From assembly GCA_033675265.1 (NCBI GenBank), contig JAUJYZ010000447.1, positions 62,001-126,000 on the forward strand: 64,000 nt of DNA, read 5' to 3'. The position numbers and the translations under genes were made by a program. Positions 22,978-34,256 of this stretch are shown in pieces. The notes beneath the pieces were generated by a model. It did no database searches and had not been told where the DNA came from. It saw only the letters and a list, made by a program, of their open reading frames with translations. This stretch comes from Actinostola sp. cb2023. Its lineage: Eukaryota; Cnidaria; Anthozoa; Actiniaria; Actinostolidae. Numbering within the stretch: position 1 is the first letter of the stretch; each line of letters opens with the position of its first letter.

Positions 22978-23262
22978 TCAAAACTTATAGGAGGAATAGG
23001 ACAAAAAACATATTATCATAGCTGGAAAGAGCTCGTTGAAACGAGTAAAAATGTGAAGTTTGGAAAAGATCGCTTCACAAATTGCGAAGATATGAATTTT
23101 CAAAATCGAAATTTTGTATGACACCTTTGTCGGTAGGCAAGAGTTGCCTACCAGCGTAAATTTCCAAAGGTTTTCATATAAAATTTCGATTCTGACACAG
23201 ACCTGTTTTGATTTGAGCCTTCCGCCTCCTCGCAGCACGATACATATATCAGAAAATATCAA
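22978..23262. mobile_element. foldback element fragment
   Basis: The core 23107-23194 is an inverted repeat around a GGTAGGCAAGAGTTGCCTACC centre. Flanking sequence (AGCTGGAAAGAGC, CGAAATTTT) resembles the foldback at 59150-59580. Non-coding. Confidence 0.45.
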
Positions 23263-23580
23263 CCAATGAAAATCACTTCCGCTTTGCCAACTGTCATGTC
23301 AAGACTGTCGTGTGTCAAGGAACTTGGCCTTGATATGATGTTGGAGTTTTGTATCTTCTTCAATTTGGTTTTATCATGCTATCCTCGTTAACAAAGTCCT
23401 TATTTACTTACAAGATGACCAAACATGGGTCAAGTACCCCCCCCCCCCCCCCCCCCCCCCCACTCCCCCGCGAGTTTTATATCTTCTTCAATTTAAGATA
23501 TGGTCAATGCTTAGCGTGCGTATCAGTGCAGTTATGGATGCACGAGGTTGTTAAGCAAAAAAGAAGCGTAAGAGTCGTAC

Positions 23581-23681
23581 TAGCCTCCTTTCCCCTCCTC
23601 CCCAGTCCCTTTTTCCCCATCCCCTCCCCCCTTCACCTCCTTTTCTGTCCTTTTTCTCCCTAGCGCCGGGCTACGCAGGCT
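23581..23681. mobile_element. TAGCCT...AGGCT mini-MITE with 10-bp target duplication
   Basis: 101 bp running from TAGCCTCC to CTACGCAGGCT is flanked by the exact decamer AGAGTCGTAC at 23571-23580 and 23682-23691. The interior is a C/T-rich tract. The perfect 10-bp duplication suggests Mutator-like mobilisation. Confidence 0.7.
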
Positions 23682-23818
23682 AGAGTCGTACGAGGCGTAC
23701 GAGGGCACTGCGCCCTGTGCCGGCTTCTAAGATAATCACCGAAGGCTCTAACAACATGATTTATCAATACGAGACTAGTCGAGTCTGAATTCACAAACCT
23801 TGTTGGAGGAAGTTTATA

Positions 23819-24130
23819 TGTCGTCTTGTTTTCAAAATAACCACAATAATTCATAGAGATATGGATTTATCAATCCAGTACTAGTACTGCAAAGGGTTTA
23901 GAGATCTTCAGTAATACTTAGAACGAAGTGAGTTGATACACGCAGCCGGCGGTGAAGAGAACAGTTGTAAGGTTTTCAGCCGACCGATAACCGCCGAGGT
24001 AAACCCATATTTACACTTCATCCAAACATTGTTTAATCACTCTGCGATGCCTAGTATATGTATACGGTATTTGTATTTGTATGGATATATTTATGGTAAC
24101 AAATAAACTATGTCATTGTCATTCATGATA
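23819..24130 (+). repeat. dispersed direct repeat, copy 2 of 2
   Basis: Same sequence as 618-930, with the small changes expected of an old duplication. Confidence 0.75.
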
Positions 24131-25160
24131 CTTCCATATATTTATTATCACGGGTATGGACGTGCCGCTGGATAGGGTATGGTTTTGAGCTTTTGGTCTT
24201 AGATAGGGTATACATTTCACCCTAAATTGTCTTGAATAGGGTCTGCAATCCTGATCGTCAGGAATTTTCAGTTTTTAGAGTCTTAGATAGTGTATTAAAT
24301 TTTGATTTTTGCAATAACAAGATGCTCAATGAGCGTACACTCGGACATCAGTGTGACAATGACAATGAGAATGACAGTTGCGTGACTAGGGAGATTATGT
24401 GTCGGTGAGGATAGATAAAGCTCTCCGAATCGTCCGTCTGCAGTACGTACTTCGAACGTCCAGTTAAGGTTGCATATTCATGCATATGGTCAGATGGTTC
24501 TGATAAAGTTTTTCGTTTGTTGTAATGAAGGCGCGTTTGATTTGTTATAAATGAAACGACATCTTTCAGAGTGGGCCCACACGAATCGGCGTATGCGTTT
24601 GTATGTGAAACTAGACGCTCATTGAGCGTTTACTCGGCGTGTGGGATGATCAGCTGGAACTCCGGTCAATCTCTAGGCTTTACAGGCTTTATACCATCCT
24701 CTGTTTTTGCCTAAACCGATGTTTTAGGCTTCCTGTGGTCTTGTTATTTTGTAAATGTTGGGCTTCTTGTGGTACGATCGTATTTTGTATACGGTACATA
24801 TGTAGTTCGATTTTCGCTTCAGGAATGGGTTTTAAGGATATCGAACTCCTAATTATACTCAAGAAATAAAGATTAGTAGTTGTTTGAATGCTGTGAGGTG
24901 TTTAATTTAGGATGAGAGGTCTATATATTTTGAGAACCGAAGTTCCGTAATCGGTCAACAAGACTTGGCCGGTTTCAGTCGAAAATAAAATACTTTCTCG
25001 ATTCGCTCAATCAAGAGCTTTTGATATGTAATAGAATGGCAATCTATCAGTGTCCTGACCTGCTTTCAGGTTGTTTACTCCACTGTAAACAGGTAAACGG
25101 ATCCGAATGACATGCTTCTCTCGCTCTTCCTGGGCTTCCTGTGGCCGGGATGGACTGGAA
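24131..25160. other. repeat-derived, no gene
   Basis: Holds AGATAGGGTAT motif copies near 24170-24300, an ACAAGATGCTCAATGAGCGT end at about 24319, and an inverted end GACGCTCATTGAGCGTTTACTCGG at about 24613. These bracket an ACAAGACGCTCA-family element of about 310 bp. Confidence 0.45.
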
Positions 25161-25164
25161 CCTC

Positions 25165-25515
25165 TATCGGCTAACGCATTACTCGAGGAATGCCAAGGCT
25201 AAAGTATCACGTGACATATCCCTTTTTGACATTTTTGGGAATGATACTAGTTTTAAATATTACAAGTATTCAATAACTTTCCTAGGAGAAACGTGAAGGT
25301 AAAAGTCGGCTTGTACTTGACGTATATATTACACTATCTTTGAAAGTTCATCACTGAATCTGGAAGTGCAACCTATTAAAGCAAAACTGATGTAGACATC
25401 CATCTTCGTATACGTTACAATACGTTACCACTTAGCTGGTCGCGTAAACTAAACACACTGACACAAGGTCACTGAGATATGATTCGGGTATTCCCCTGTT
25501 TCCTAAATTAGCGGC
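25165..25515 (+). repeat. dispersed direct repeat shared with 41185-41515
   Basis: About 330 bp starting TATCGGCTAACGCATTACTC and ending near TTTCCTAAATTAGC recur at 41185-41515. The last ~90 bp also recur at 27750-27840 and 32345-32420. Confidence 0.8.
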
Positions 25516-26335
25516 ATGCACTAAAACCTAGAACGCCGGTATGCCGGAAAAGCGGAACACCGGAATACTAAAACCAGGCACAACCCAAAAATCCGGAACC
25601 CCGGAATACTATAAGCCGGAACACTTCAAAATTGTCCGACTAAACCGGAAAGCCCCTATTTAAAAAAGCACAATACACTACAATAGTTTATTTCAACACG
25701 TATCGTCCAGAAGCGCAAACAAAAAAAAACACGGGAATACCGATTTATGAAAAACCCAGCAATGTATTGTTTCAAAAGTTCTTTTATTTTAATAGCTAAT
25801 TTATAATACCGTAGAATTCCGATAGTAACGGTCTCCCCCCCCCCGAAAATAACGGAGACCCCTAAATTAATGGTCCCCCCGAAAGTAACGACCCACCCTA
25901 AAGTAACGTTCCCGCTAACTGAGTGCAGGACTAATACGGCATTAACGTACTGACAGTATTATTGAACACTTTCACTGTATAGTATATACCGGTATTTGTT
26001 ACAGTTTACTTTATAATCTTGTAGATTGTTGTGAATAAATATCGTATAATTTAGCATGTGGACGACCTTTTGACATAACATGTATCTCGTTCTGTTTTGT
26101 GTTTGCAAACGGTTTTTAGTTTTTAACCATCCGAAAGTAACGGCTTCCCGAAAGTAACGGCCCCTTTGGCCTTGTCCGAGATTGTGACGTCACGAGAAGA
26201 GTACTGATTAGCATAATAGTCCAGTTCCGAGTTCTTTTTATCTCTGTTTCAAAACGAGTCCACGTGCGAAACCTTTCTTATGCAAATCTCTTTTTCCTTT
26301 TTCATGTAAATAAAACTCATTTTCATATGACAGGT
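25442..26335 (+). repeat. segmental duplication, copy 1
   Basis: About 880 bp match 27744-28619 in the same orientation. The match includes a 'GCCGGAACACCGG' rich tract, a poly-C tract and the left end of the TA-flanked element at 25809. It therefore crosses an element border and is a duplication of genomic DNA rather than a pair of LTRs. Confidence 0.75.
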
Positions 26336-26464
26336 TTCTCACGTAGACTCGTTTTGAAACAGAGATCAGAAAGGAACTCTGGTGCAGAGTTGAACAGAAC
26401 GGAGAGAGCGTGAGAGAGTGTGGAGTGTAGAGTTGTTTATCAAACGGAAACAAGATTCATATAC

Positions 26465-26950
26465 ACTCATTTCGATAAAGGTGAGTCGTGGTTGTAATAC
26501 GTATTCCATATATGGTACGAGCGTATAGCGGCCCCTAACAAGCGAATAGAAGCACTTAACAAGCGAATGGCGGACCCTTTTTTTATTTCCTAGGATTGGA
26601 CTTAGAATTGTTTTTCATCCGATTATTAAAAACTTCTTATCCTTTTAAAACTTTATATCAAATCTGAAACTCGAATCATCAAATTAATCACTTTATAGTC
26701 TGCCCCATCCCTAAACCTAACCCTCCGCTTTAACGCACTTGACCACGAGGGATTACACTGCCAAACATTTTTTCTAGCTTTTGAAAATATTTTGCATTGC
26801 AAATACCTATTAACCAAATTGGGGCCGCTATTCGCTTGTTAGGGGCCGCTATACGCTTGTTAGGGGCCGCTATTCGCTTGTTAGGGGCCGCCATTCGCTT
26901 GCACGCTTTTACCATATATGGAATACGTATTACAACCCCATCTGATAAAG
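26465..26950. mobile_element. foldback MITE with 24-bp subrepeats
   Basis: GATAAAGGTGAGTCGTGGTTG at the left and CAACCCCATCTGATAAAG at the right are partly inverted, sharing ATACGTATTCCATATATGG. Three to four copies of 'GGGGCCGCTATTCGCTTGTTA' precede the right end. Confidence 0.6.
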
Positions 26951-27173
26951 GTAGTCACCCGAAAAGCTTCGAAGGTGAGACCAAGAAGGACCATGGGTAC
27001 ATACATTTTAACCAACCCAGGATCCTCATCGGTCTCACCTTGGAAGCTTTACGGGTGACTAACTTTATCGAAATGAGTGTCGGTATACACGGAACTAAGA
27101 AGCAATAAATTGTATACCAGGAACTGAGAATAAAGAATCGTTTACTACTAATTACAAGTCTACAAGAGCTTAA

Positions 27174-27440
27174 AGGAGCACTCTCACAGGTAATGCATTG
27201 CGCGCCTTGAACCCCTCAGCGCCATTTTCGTATGATACAAAAATGGCGGATTTCTACTTACCACACGAGAAGGAAGAATTTATCTGGAGAACTCCAGACT
27301 TGCCATTGCTGATCCGTATCGGAATTCGAAAGGCGAACTTTTCACGTGTACTTTTCACGTGCTTTCTTGTCAAATCTAATTAGTATCCCGTATGTAAACA
27401 ATAACACGGCGCGCAATGCATTACCTGTGAGAGTGCTCCT
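27174..27440. mobile_element. TTAA-flanked foldback MITE, AGGAGCACTCTC ends
   Basis: Inverted ends AGGAGCACTCTCACAGGTAA and TTACCTGTGAGAGTGCTCCT are flanked by TTAA at 27170-27173 and 27441-27444. Confidence 0.75.
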
Positions 27441-27486
27441 TTAAGCTTATAAAATACAACAGGCCTGCTAAATTCGAAAGTAGTGA

Positions 27487-27633
27487 GCTGAAAGTTGTAT
27501 GTATAGAATATTAGAATGTAGTGGTAGTGTGTGTGAGAGTACAGTGTCTCCCAATTAGTGAGCTGAAAGTTGTATATATAGAATATTAGAATGTAGTGGT
27601 AGTGTGTGTGAGAGTACAGTGTCTCCCAATTAG
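27487..27633 (+). repeat. 74-bp tandem duplication
   Basis: AGTGAGCTGAAAGTTGTATG...GTGTCTCCCAATT occurs twice in a row with very few differences. Confidence 0.8.
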
Positions 27634-27743
27634 TGCGCAACGCTAGAACACATTGGACACTTAAATAAACAGTTTTATTTTAAGTAACGGGGACCGTTAC
27701 TATCGGAATTCTGCGGTACTGTACAAAAGAATTAAACTTGAAC

Positions 27744-28619
27744 TTATATTTGCCGTTAAACTAAACACACTGACACAAGGTCACTGAGATATGATTCGGG
27801 TATTCCCCTGTTTCCTAAATTAGCGGCATGCACTAAAACCTAGAACGCCGGAATGCCGGAAAAGCGGAACACCGGAATACTAAAACCAGGAACAACCAAA
27901 ATATCCGGAACGCCGGAATACTATAAGCCGGATCACCTCAAATTGCCCGACTAAACCGGAAAGCCCCTATTTAAAAAAGCACAATACAATACAATAGTTT
28001 ATTTCAACACGTATCGTCCAGAAGCGCAAACAAAAATAAAACACGGGAATACCGATTTAAGAAAAACCCGGCAATATATTGTTTCAAAAGTTCTTTATTT
28101 TAATAGCTAATTTATAATACCGTATAATTCCGATAGTAACGGTCTCCACCCCCCCCCCCCGAAAATAACGGGGCCCCAAAATTAATGGCCCCCCCGAAAG
28201 TAACGACCCACCCTAAAGTAACGTTCCCGCTAACTGAGTGCAGGACTAATACGGCATTAACGTACTGACAGTATTATTGAACACTTTCACTGTATAGTAT
28301 ACCGGTATTTGTTACAGTTTACTTTGTAATCTTGTAGATTGTTGTGAATAAATATCGTATAATTTAGCATGTGGACGACCTTTTGACATAACATGTATCT
28401 CGTTCTGTTTTGTGTTTGCAAACGGTTTTTAGTTTTTAACCATCCGAAAGTAACGGCTTTCCGAAAGTAACGGCCCCTTTGGCCTTGTCCGAGATTGTGA
28501 CGTCACGAGAAGAGTGATTAGCATAATAGTCCAGTTCCGAGTTCCTTTTATCTCTGTTTCAAAACGAGTCCTCGTGCGAAACCTTTCTTATGCAAATCTG
28601 TTTTCCTTTTTCATGTAAA
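27744..28619 (+). repeat. segmental duplication, copy 2, cut by an ACAAGACGCTCA element
   Basis: Matches 25442-26335. The similarity stops at about 28619, exactly where ACAAGACGCTCAATGAGCGT begins, so the second copy is interrupted by that element. Confidence 0.7.
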
Positions 28620-29365
28620 CAAGACGCTCAATGAGCGTACACTCGGGCATTATGACAAGGAAAATGTCAGTTGTGTGAGGAAGAACCTGAAAATGACTGA
28701 CAGTTGCGTGACGAAAAAGACTATATATATATGTGTCGGTGAGCATAGATGACAAGAACAATGACAGTTGCGTGAGGAGGGACCTGACAATGACTGACAG
28801 TTGCGTGACGAAGGAGACTATGTATATATGTGTCGGTGAGCATCTCTGAATCGTACTTCCGTAGCACGTACTTGGAACGTCCAGTTGAAGTTCATATTCA
28901 TGGTCAGACGGTTCTGATAACGTCTTTGGTTTCTTCGTTATCGCAGAGGAAAGTCGGTCAATTCAGTAAATCGTCGAATCAAAAAAATATATTTGCAATA
29001 TTCTTTCATAGTTACAAGAGCTCTCTCGGTGTGCAGCATCTGTATAATGTAAGCTTTAGTGCAATTCTAAAATTAACGAAATGAATGATCGAAATGACTA
29101 TAAATAAATGCATGGATGAATGAATAAATACAAATGAATGAGTTTAATTTCTTAGTGTAATTTTAGACTTGAATATAGAGTTTCGCGCGCTGCGATTGGT
29201 CGAACTGTTCAAGTGCTGAAGTGAAATCAACAACGATTATGGTGAATATTCACTCAGCTATTATGATGAATATTCACCGTGATTGACTTCGTATTTTGCA
29301 AATAGTTGTTAACTAGATGATTGTATTCAATTCATGATTATTGATATTCAGTTTAACTTGTACAC
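28620..29365. other. ACAAGACGCTCA-family element remnant and flank
   Basis: The end at 28619 is followed by two copies of the subterminal block (TGACAATGACTGACAGTTGCGTGACGA...ACTATGTATATATGTGTCGGTGAGCAT). No matching opposite end is visible nearby. There is no gene. Confidence 0.45.
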
Positions 29366-30550
29366 TCACGTCGGGCACAAATGACCCCAAAATCGGCAAT
29401 GTTAAACGGCCTCTTTTACATTAACCTTCGTATTTTCAACAATTTGACATCAATTGGGATGAAAGTTTCGGAGGTTGCTTACTACATGTAGTGTTTTATT
29501 TTAGCATGCTAAAAGTTACCACTGACGTAATTGTGACGTCATCACGAATTGTTACATTTTTTGCGAAAATCGAGATCACATTAAAACGTTCTGAAAAGTA
29601 GATATTTCGAAAGAGAATAACATTCTCTAAAACTTAGTGTAATTTTTATCTCGCTGCGGTAATATATGGCTGAGTTATAAAGGATATCGATGAAATGACG
29701 TTCTCGTGATCATTTATGGTTATTAATAGATGTTTGTATTGGACGAAGCTGAAAATTTTGGTGTGAAGTGTGAAGACAAAAGATTTTCAAACAAAAAAGT
29801 TGAATGAAGAAGTTTATTTACGAATGGCTCTATATAATTCATTTGGGAAATTATGAACAATATATATAAAAATAACTTCTTCATTCAACTTTTTTGTTTG
29901 AAAATATTTCGTCTTCACACTTTGTATATTGAAAGAACTAAGACCCCCCTCAAATCGTATCGTTTTAGATTTTTGACTTTTTGAAGAGAAGTATTAGAAA
30001 TATTAATCTCAAATATTGACAGATTCCCGTTATGTCATAATGACGTCACTAATATTTTAAAATATCCATAATAAAGATCGTGGACCAAAATTTTCAGCTT
30101 CGTCCAATACAAACATCTATTAATAACCATAAATGATCACGAGAACGTCATTTCATCGATTTCCATTGCTCCGTAAAGCTTTAATGCTATTTAGGTGACG
30201 TCATTTCTATGACGTCATCATAAAATGAATATCCTTTATAACTCAGCCATATATTACCGCAACGAGATAAAAATTGCACTAAGTTTTAGAGAATATTATT
30301 CTCTTTCGAAATATCTACTTTTCAGAACGTTTTAATGTGATCTCGATTTTCCCGAGAAATGTAACAATTCGTGATGACGTCACAATTACGTCAGTGGTAA
30401 CTTTTAGCATGCCAAAATAAAACACTACATGTAGTAAGCAACCTCCGAAACTTTCATCCCAATTGATGTCAAATTGTTGAAAATACGAAGGTTAATGTAA
30501 AAGAGGCCGTTTAACATTGCCGATTTTGGGGTCATTTGTGCCCGACGTGA
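29366..30550. mobile_element. large foldback element, TCACGTCGGGCAC ends
   Basis: TCACGTCGGGCACAAATGAC at the left and its exact complement at the right bound 1185 bp. About 330-350 bp of each arm pair almost perfectly. Further inverted blocks inside (29700-29790 against 30085-30165, and 29740-29810 against 29870-29930) make nearly the whole element self-complementary. Arms are rich in TGACGTCA motifs. No target duplication is certain. Confidence 0.8.
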
Positions 30551-30894
30551 CTGGCTTCAGATATATTTACAAAGGCATCTATAGCACTTAGTCTATTTTC
30601 AGTCAAACTTGCTTGTTCACCTTGATCGTTGGCCATGACGGTATGACGGTGATAACGACGGTATATGCACTCCATTAAAACTCTCTCTTTGATATAGAAA
30701 AATACTATTTTTAACAGCATTAACACAATAAAAAATATAAACAGAATGTAAACAAGGATTGACTTCATTTTCGCCTCAGATTTGTGTTCTTCTTGATGCG
30801 ATTTCAACTGAGTTGTTTTCTCACCTTTGGATTTGTCCATGTTGGAATCTAGCTTCAAGTTGTGGTATATGTTGTCAAGAACATGCCGAGACAC
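30532..30894 (-). CDS. hypothetical single-pass membrane protein or exon
   Basis: A 120-codon frame with a charged N-terminus (KSKGEKTTQLKSHQEEHKSE), one strong membrane segment at about residues 45-66 (ILVYILFIFFIVLMLLKIVFF) and a polar tail. The last codons and stop lie in the TCACGTCGGGCAC foldback element that ends at 30550, so the natural 3' end may have been replaced. No family is recognised and no splice donor is obvious. Real but truncated, or chance. Confidence 0.25.
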   Translation of the reverse strand: MSRHVLDNIYHNLKLDSNMDKSKGEKTTQLKSHQEEHKSEAKMKSILVYILFIFFIVLMLLKIVFFYIKERVLMECIYRRYHRHTVMANDQGEQASLTENRLSAIDAFVNISEASHVGHK

Positions 30895-30969
30895 ACGCAG
30901 TGCGGAGAAAGAATGTCAACAAGATGACACGAAACGAAGAAAAAAAATCGGAAAATTTGAAAATTGACC

Positions 30970-31290
30970 CTAAAAGGTACCTCAGTCAGTGAGTCTTGTC
31001 CAGGTGGGCGTGACAACAAATAATTTTTACCCCTAAAAGAGATACCAACTACAAAGTGACAAAAGCTACAACTATCATTCAGCTATCATTATGTTATCTC
31101 GGGTATCTTATCAGTTTACTGACAAACACCCTAAAAGGTACCTGAGTCAGTGAGTCTTGTCCAGGTGGGCGTGACAACAAATAATTTTTAATCCTAAAAA
31201 GTACCAACTACAAAGTGACAAAAGCTACAACTGTCATTACTGCTATCATTATGTTATCTCGGGTATCAGTTTACTGACAAACACCCTATT
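30970..31290 (+). repeat. 160-bp tandem duplication
   Basis: The block from ACCCTAAAAGGTACC through TCAGTTTACTGACAAACACC occurs twice in tandem with small indels. Confidence 0.8.
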
Positions 31291-31455
31291 AAAAGGTAGC
31301 TTAGTATCTTGTTTTAGATTTGTGACACCCTAAGCTAGAGGTACTAAAAGATACGACGAACAGCCACTTTATATATGGGAGTCCCCCCCGGATCAAACTG
31401 TTCGTACAGTCATCAACAGAAATTGTCGTCGAAACTGTCGATATTAAATGTGATA

Positions 31456-31738
31456 CAGCCCATTGCAAAAATTCTGTCGCGACCAAGTATATCAGTATAT
31501 CAATATATCAAGTGCATTATGGGTAATTACAATAATCAACAATTCCTCTTAAAGTGGTTTGACACTAGCAAAGTTGGTGGTTATATTTAGCATAATGTTC
31601 GTTTTAGTCTTAAGTTTGTTGTTTGTAAGTATCTGATGCATATTTTGTAGGAAATCTCTAAAATAGCATTACCCATAATGCACCCGATATATTGATATAT
31701 CAGATATACTTGAGTGCCAGAATATTTGCAAAGGGCTG
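31456..31738. mobile_element. mariner/pogo-type MITE, TA-flanked
   Basis: Ends CAGCCCATTGCAAAAATTCTG and CAGAATATTTGCAAAGGGCTG are inverted and flanked by TA. Related in ends and subterminal ATATCAATATATC blocks to 18976-19234. Confidence 0.75.
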
Positions 31739-32119
31739 TATATTACATATGATATATAATTATATCTCAGTAAGTCAAATAAAGGATGGGTGTAGACTGA
31801 TCTCGATAATGTCGACTTGATCAAGTTTAATTTGTGTATTTACAACTGCGTGACACATGGACAATTTACATATTAAAAGGTCACATATCTATACTAAGCG
31901 AATTACTTGTGGAATTAATGTGGATGAATGTTGTAATTAAACTACTTAGACAACGAACAGTTGTAGAATTTCATATTTTATCAACATTTTGAAGATACGA
32001 GTAATTGTCGTTGTGAAAATCGCTGCTGTTAAAGTAAGGACAAATCAGATTTACAATACTCATTGAAAACGATTTATGATTTATTTTGGAAGCTCACTGT
32101 GGATTTGTATACATTTTCT

Positions 32120-32640
32120 ATAAGCATCACAGGTAGCCCAAGCTCACCATTTGAAGCTTCATATAGAGATTGTGCGGTGTAAATTTATTAAAAATCGACA
32201 ATACGATAAATCGTTTTTAAAATGATTGCATTTGTTCGTTGTTCGTTTGTTTAACTTTTGGGAAAATCTGGTGTCGCTACGATTAAAATTAAGCGAGTTA
32301 TAGCCGTTTGAATTTTACCGTATGGCGTTGAATGCAGACATACATCTTCGTATACGTTACACACACTGACACAAGGTCACTGAGATATGATTCGGGGATT
32401 CCCCCGTTTCCTAAATTAGCTGAGCAAGACGTATGGTGTATCGGTAAAATTCAAACAGCTATAACTCGCTTAGTTTTAATCGTAGCGACACTAAATTTTC
32501 CCCAAAGTTAAATAAACTCACAAAGAACAACCACAATAATTTTAAAAACGATTGATCGTATTTGATCGTATAAACTTACACTGCATAATCTGTAAAGCTT
32601 CAAATGGTGAGCTTGGGCTACCTGTGTAAGCATGAAAAAA
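32120..32640. mobile_element. foldback element around a shared repeat
   Basis: 32120-32330 and 32425-32635 are inverted copies (shared words AGCTCACCATTTGAAGCTT and TATAACTCGCTTAATTTTAATC). The loop holds the CACTGACACAAGGTCACTGAG repeat also present at about 25455, 27757 and 41450. Confidence 0.7.
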
Positions 32641-32762
32641 TCAAATAACCTAAAAACCCTTTAACATTTCAACCTAAAAATGGCAAATTCACATGGTCAT
32701 AGAAGCGAACAGAACTCACCACAGGAACCCCAAACTGATAAGATCATATTGTTTATAGAAGC
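32641..32762 (+). repeat. inverted repeat with 34793-34905
   Basis: About 110 bp (CCCTTTAACATTTCAACC ... GGTTCCTGTGG complement) recur in reverse complement at 34793-34905. They bracket the hAT-like MITE, tandem array and LINE fragment, so the bracketed block may be a composite element. Confidence 0.75.
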
Positions 32763-32788
32763 TTTACTGGGAATGTAGTCCATATCTT

Positions 32789-33573
32789 CAGGGGCGTAGC
32801 GTGCATATACGCGCACTACGCACGTGCGTACAATTTAAAATCCTTAATATATGTATATATTATAAAAAACATAAAAATATTTAAAATAAAATGAAATCTA
32901 AGACAAAATCTTAACAGCTCACGGCAGATTACTTGCTGGAAACTACTCAGAAGGCAGGAAAATGCTATTTTGGAGACCCTACACCTCAAAAAATTTTCGG
33001 GGAGCATGCCCCCGCATCCCCCTACGAGTTTGCACCTTCGTCACTCGTCAGATTGTGTCCCCAATAAATGTATCCTTTCAGTCAGTCATTGTAGGCATGT
33101 ATAATGATGATTGTAGTTAGTACAGTCTCAAACAAAATAAATACCAAAAAACTGGCTTCGCCTCGGGTTATTATATCGCTATATATAACGGTAGCGGTAT
33201 ATAACCCGTTTACATAAATCCTTTACATAACCTTTACATAAATCCTTTACACAACCTTTACATAAATCCTTTACACAACCTTTACATAAATCCTTTACAC
33301 AACCAATACTCATAAAATCATTTACACAACCTTAACTTAAATCCTTTATATAACCTATACATAAATCCCCCCATAAACTGAGTGATAAATGCATTTTACT
33401 ATATGTATTTATGTAGCGAGAAAGTCCGCTGGAAAACGAAGAAAATGGTATTTCCAAGGCTCTAGATTTCTAAATTTTCAGGGGGGGGCATGCCCCCTTT
33501 CCCCCTAGAAGCTCACGCCTTCGGCGCTCGTTGCTATGTGCGTACATTGCAAAAAAAGCACGCTACGCCCCTG
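32789..33573. mobile_element. hAT-like MITE, CAGGGGCGTAGCGTG ends
   Basis: Ends CAGGGGCGTAGCGTGC and GCACGCTACGCCCCTG are inverted. ATCTT precedes and follows the element exactly, giving a 5-bp target duplication. Inside are GCATGCCCCC blocks and a 20-bp CCTTTACATAAAT tandem repeat (about 33220-33330). No transposase. Confidence 0.8.
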
Positions 33574-33733
33574 ATCTTTTGGCAGTTAAAGCTTCTATCT
33601 ACATCTCTACACTGGCTACATCTATCTTTATTATCCTTAAAACGTACCATGAGTATCGCAAGGATGTTAACAAAAAATACAAATAATATAAATAAATAAA
33701 TATCAAAATGAATAATAAAAATTATAGTAATCA

Positions 33734-34141
33734 ATAAAATATAGTAGTCAATAGATTAATAAGTCAATAAAATACAAATTTACAATAGTCAATTAATAAG
33801 AATTATGTATAAATGCGTAAAAAATAATTATATATATAAATAGATATTAGTAGTCAATAAATTAATAAGTCAATAAAATACAAATTTACAATAGTCAATT
33901 AATAAGAATTATGTATAAATGCGTAAAAAATAATTATATATATAAATAGATATTAGTAGTCAATAAATTAATAAGTCAATAAAATACAAATTTACAATAG
34001 TCAATTAATAAGAATTATGTATAAATGCGTAAAAAATAATTATATATATAAATAGATATTAGTAGTCAATAAATTAATAAGTCAATAAAATACAAATTTA
34101 CAATAGTCAATTAATAAGAATTATGTATAAATGCGTAAAAT
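33734..34141. repeat. 106-bp AT-rich tandem array with inverted final copy
   Basis: Nearly four copies of a 106-bp unit (AATAAGTCAATAAAATACAA...) have exact 106-bp spacing at 33864, 33970 and 34076. 34145-34270 is a further copy in the opposite orientation and runs directly into the 3' end of the LINE fragment. Confidence 0.85.
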
Positions 34142-34256
34142 GCGTAAATTTTATTGACTTATTAATTTACTGACTACTAATATCTATTTATGTATATAAT
34201 TATTTTTTACGCATTTATACATAATTCTTATTAATTGACTATTGTAAATTTGTATT

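Larger units (their letters stand above)
25809..27716. mobile_element. Tc1/pogo-type non-autonomous element with nested MITEs
   Basis: Ends CCGTAGAATTCCGATAGTAA and the inverted TTACTATCGGAATTCTGCGG are flanked by TA on both sides (25807-25808, 27717-27718). Repeated 'GAAAGTAACGG' motifs sit near both ends. The interior carries an inverted repeat at 26465-26950, another at 26943-27075, and a TTAA element at 27174-27440. No transposase was found. Confidence 0.7.

Noticed and set aside
25442..28619. LTR retrotransposon with ~880-bp LTRs
   Set aside because: The direct repeats span a TIR border, the interior has no gag or pol frame, and no primer-binding site or TG...CA ends are visible.
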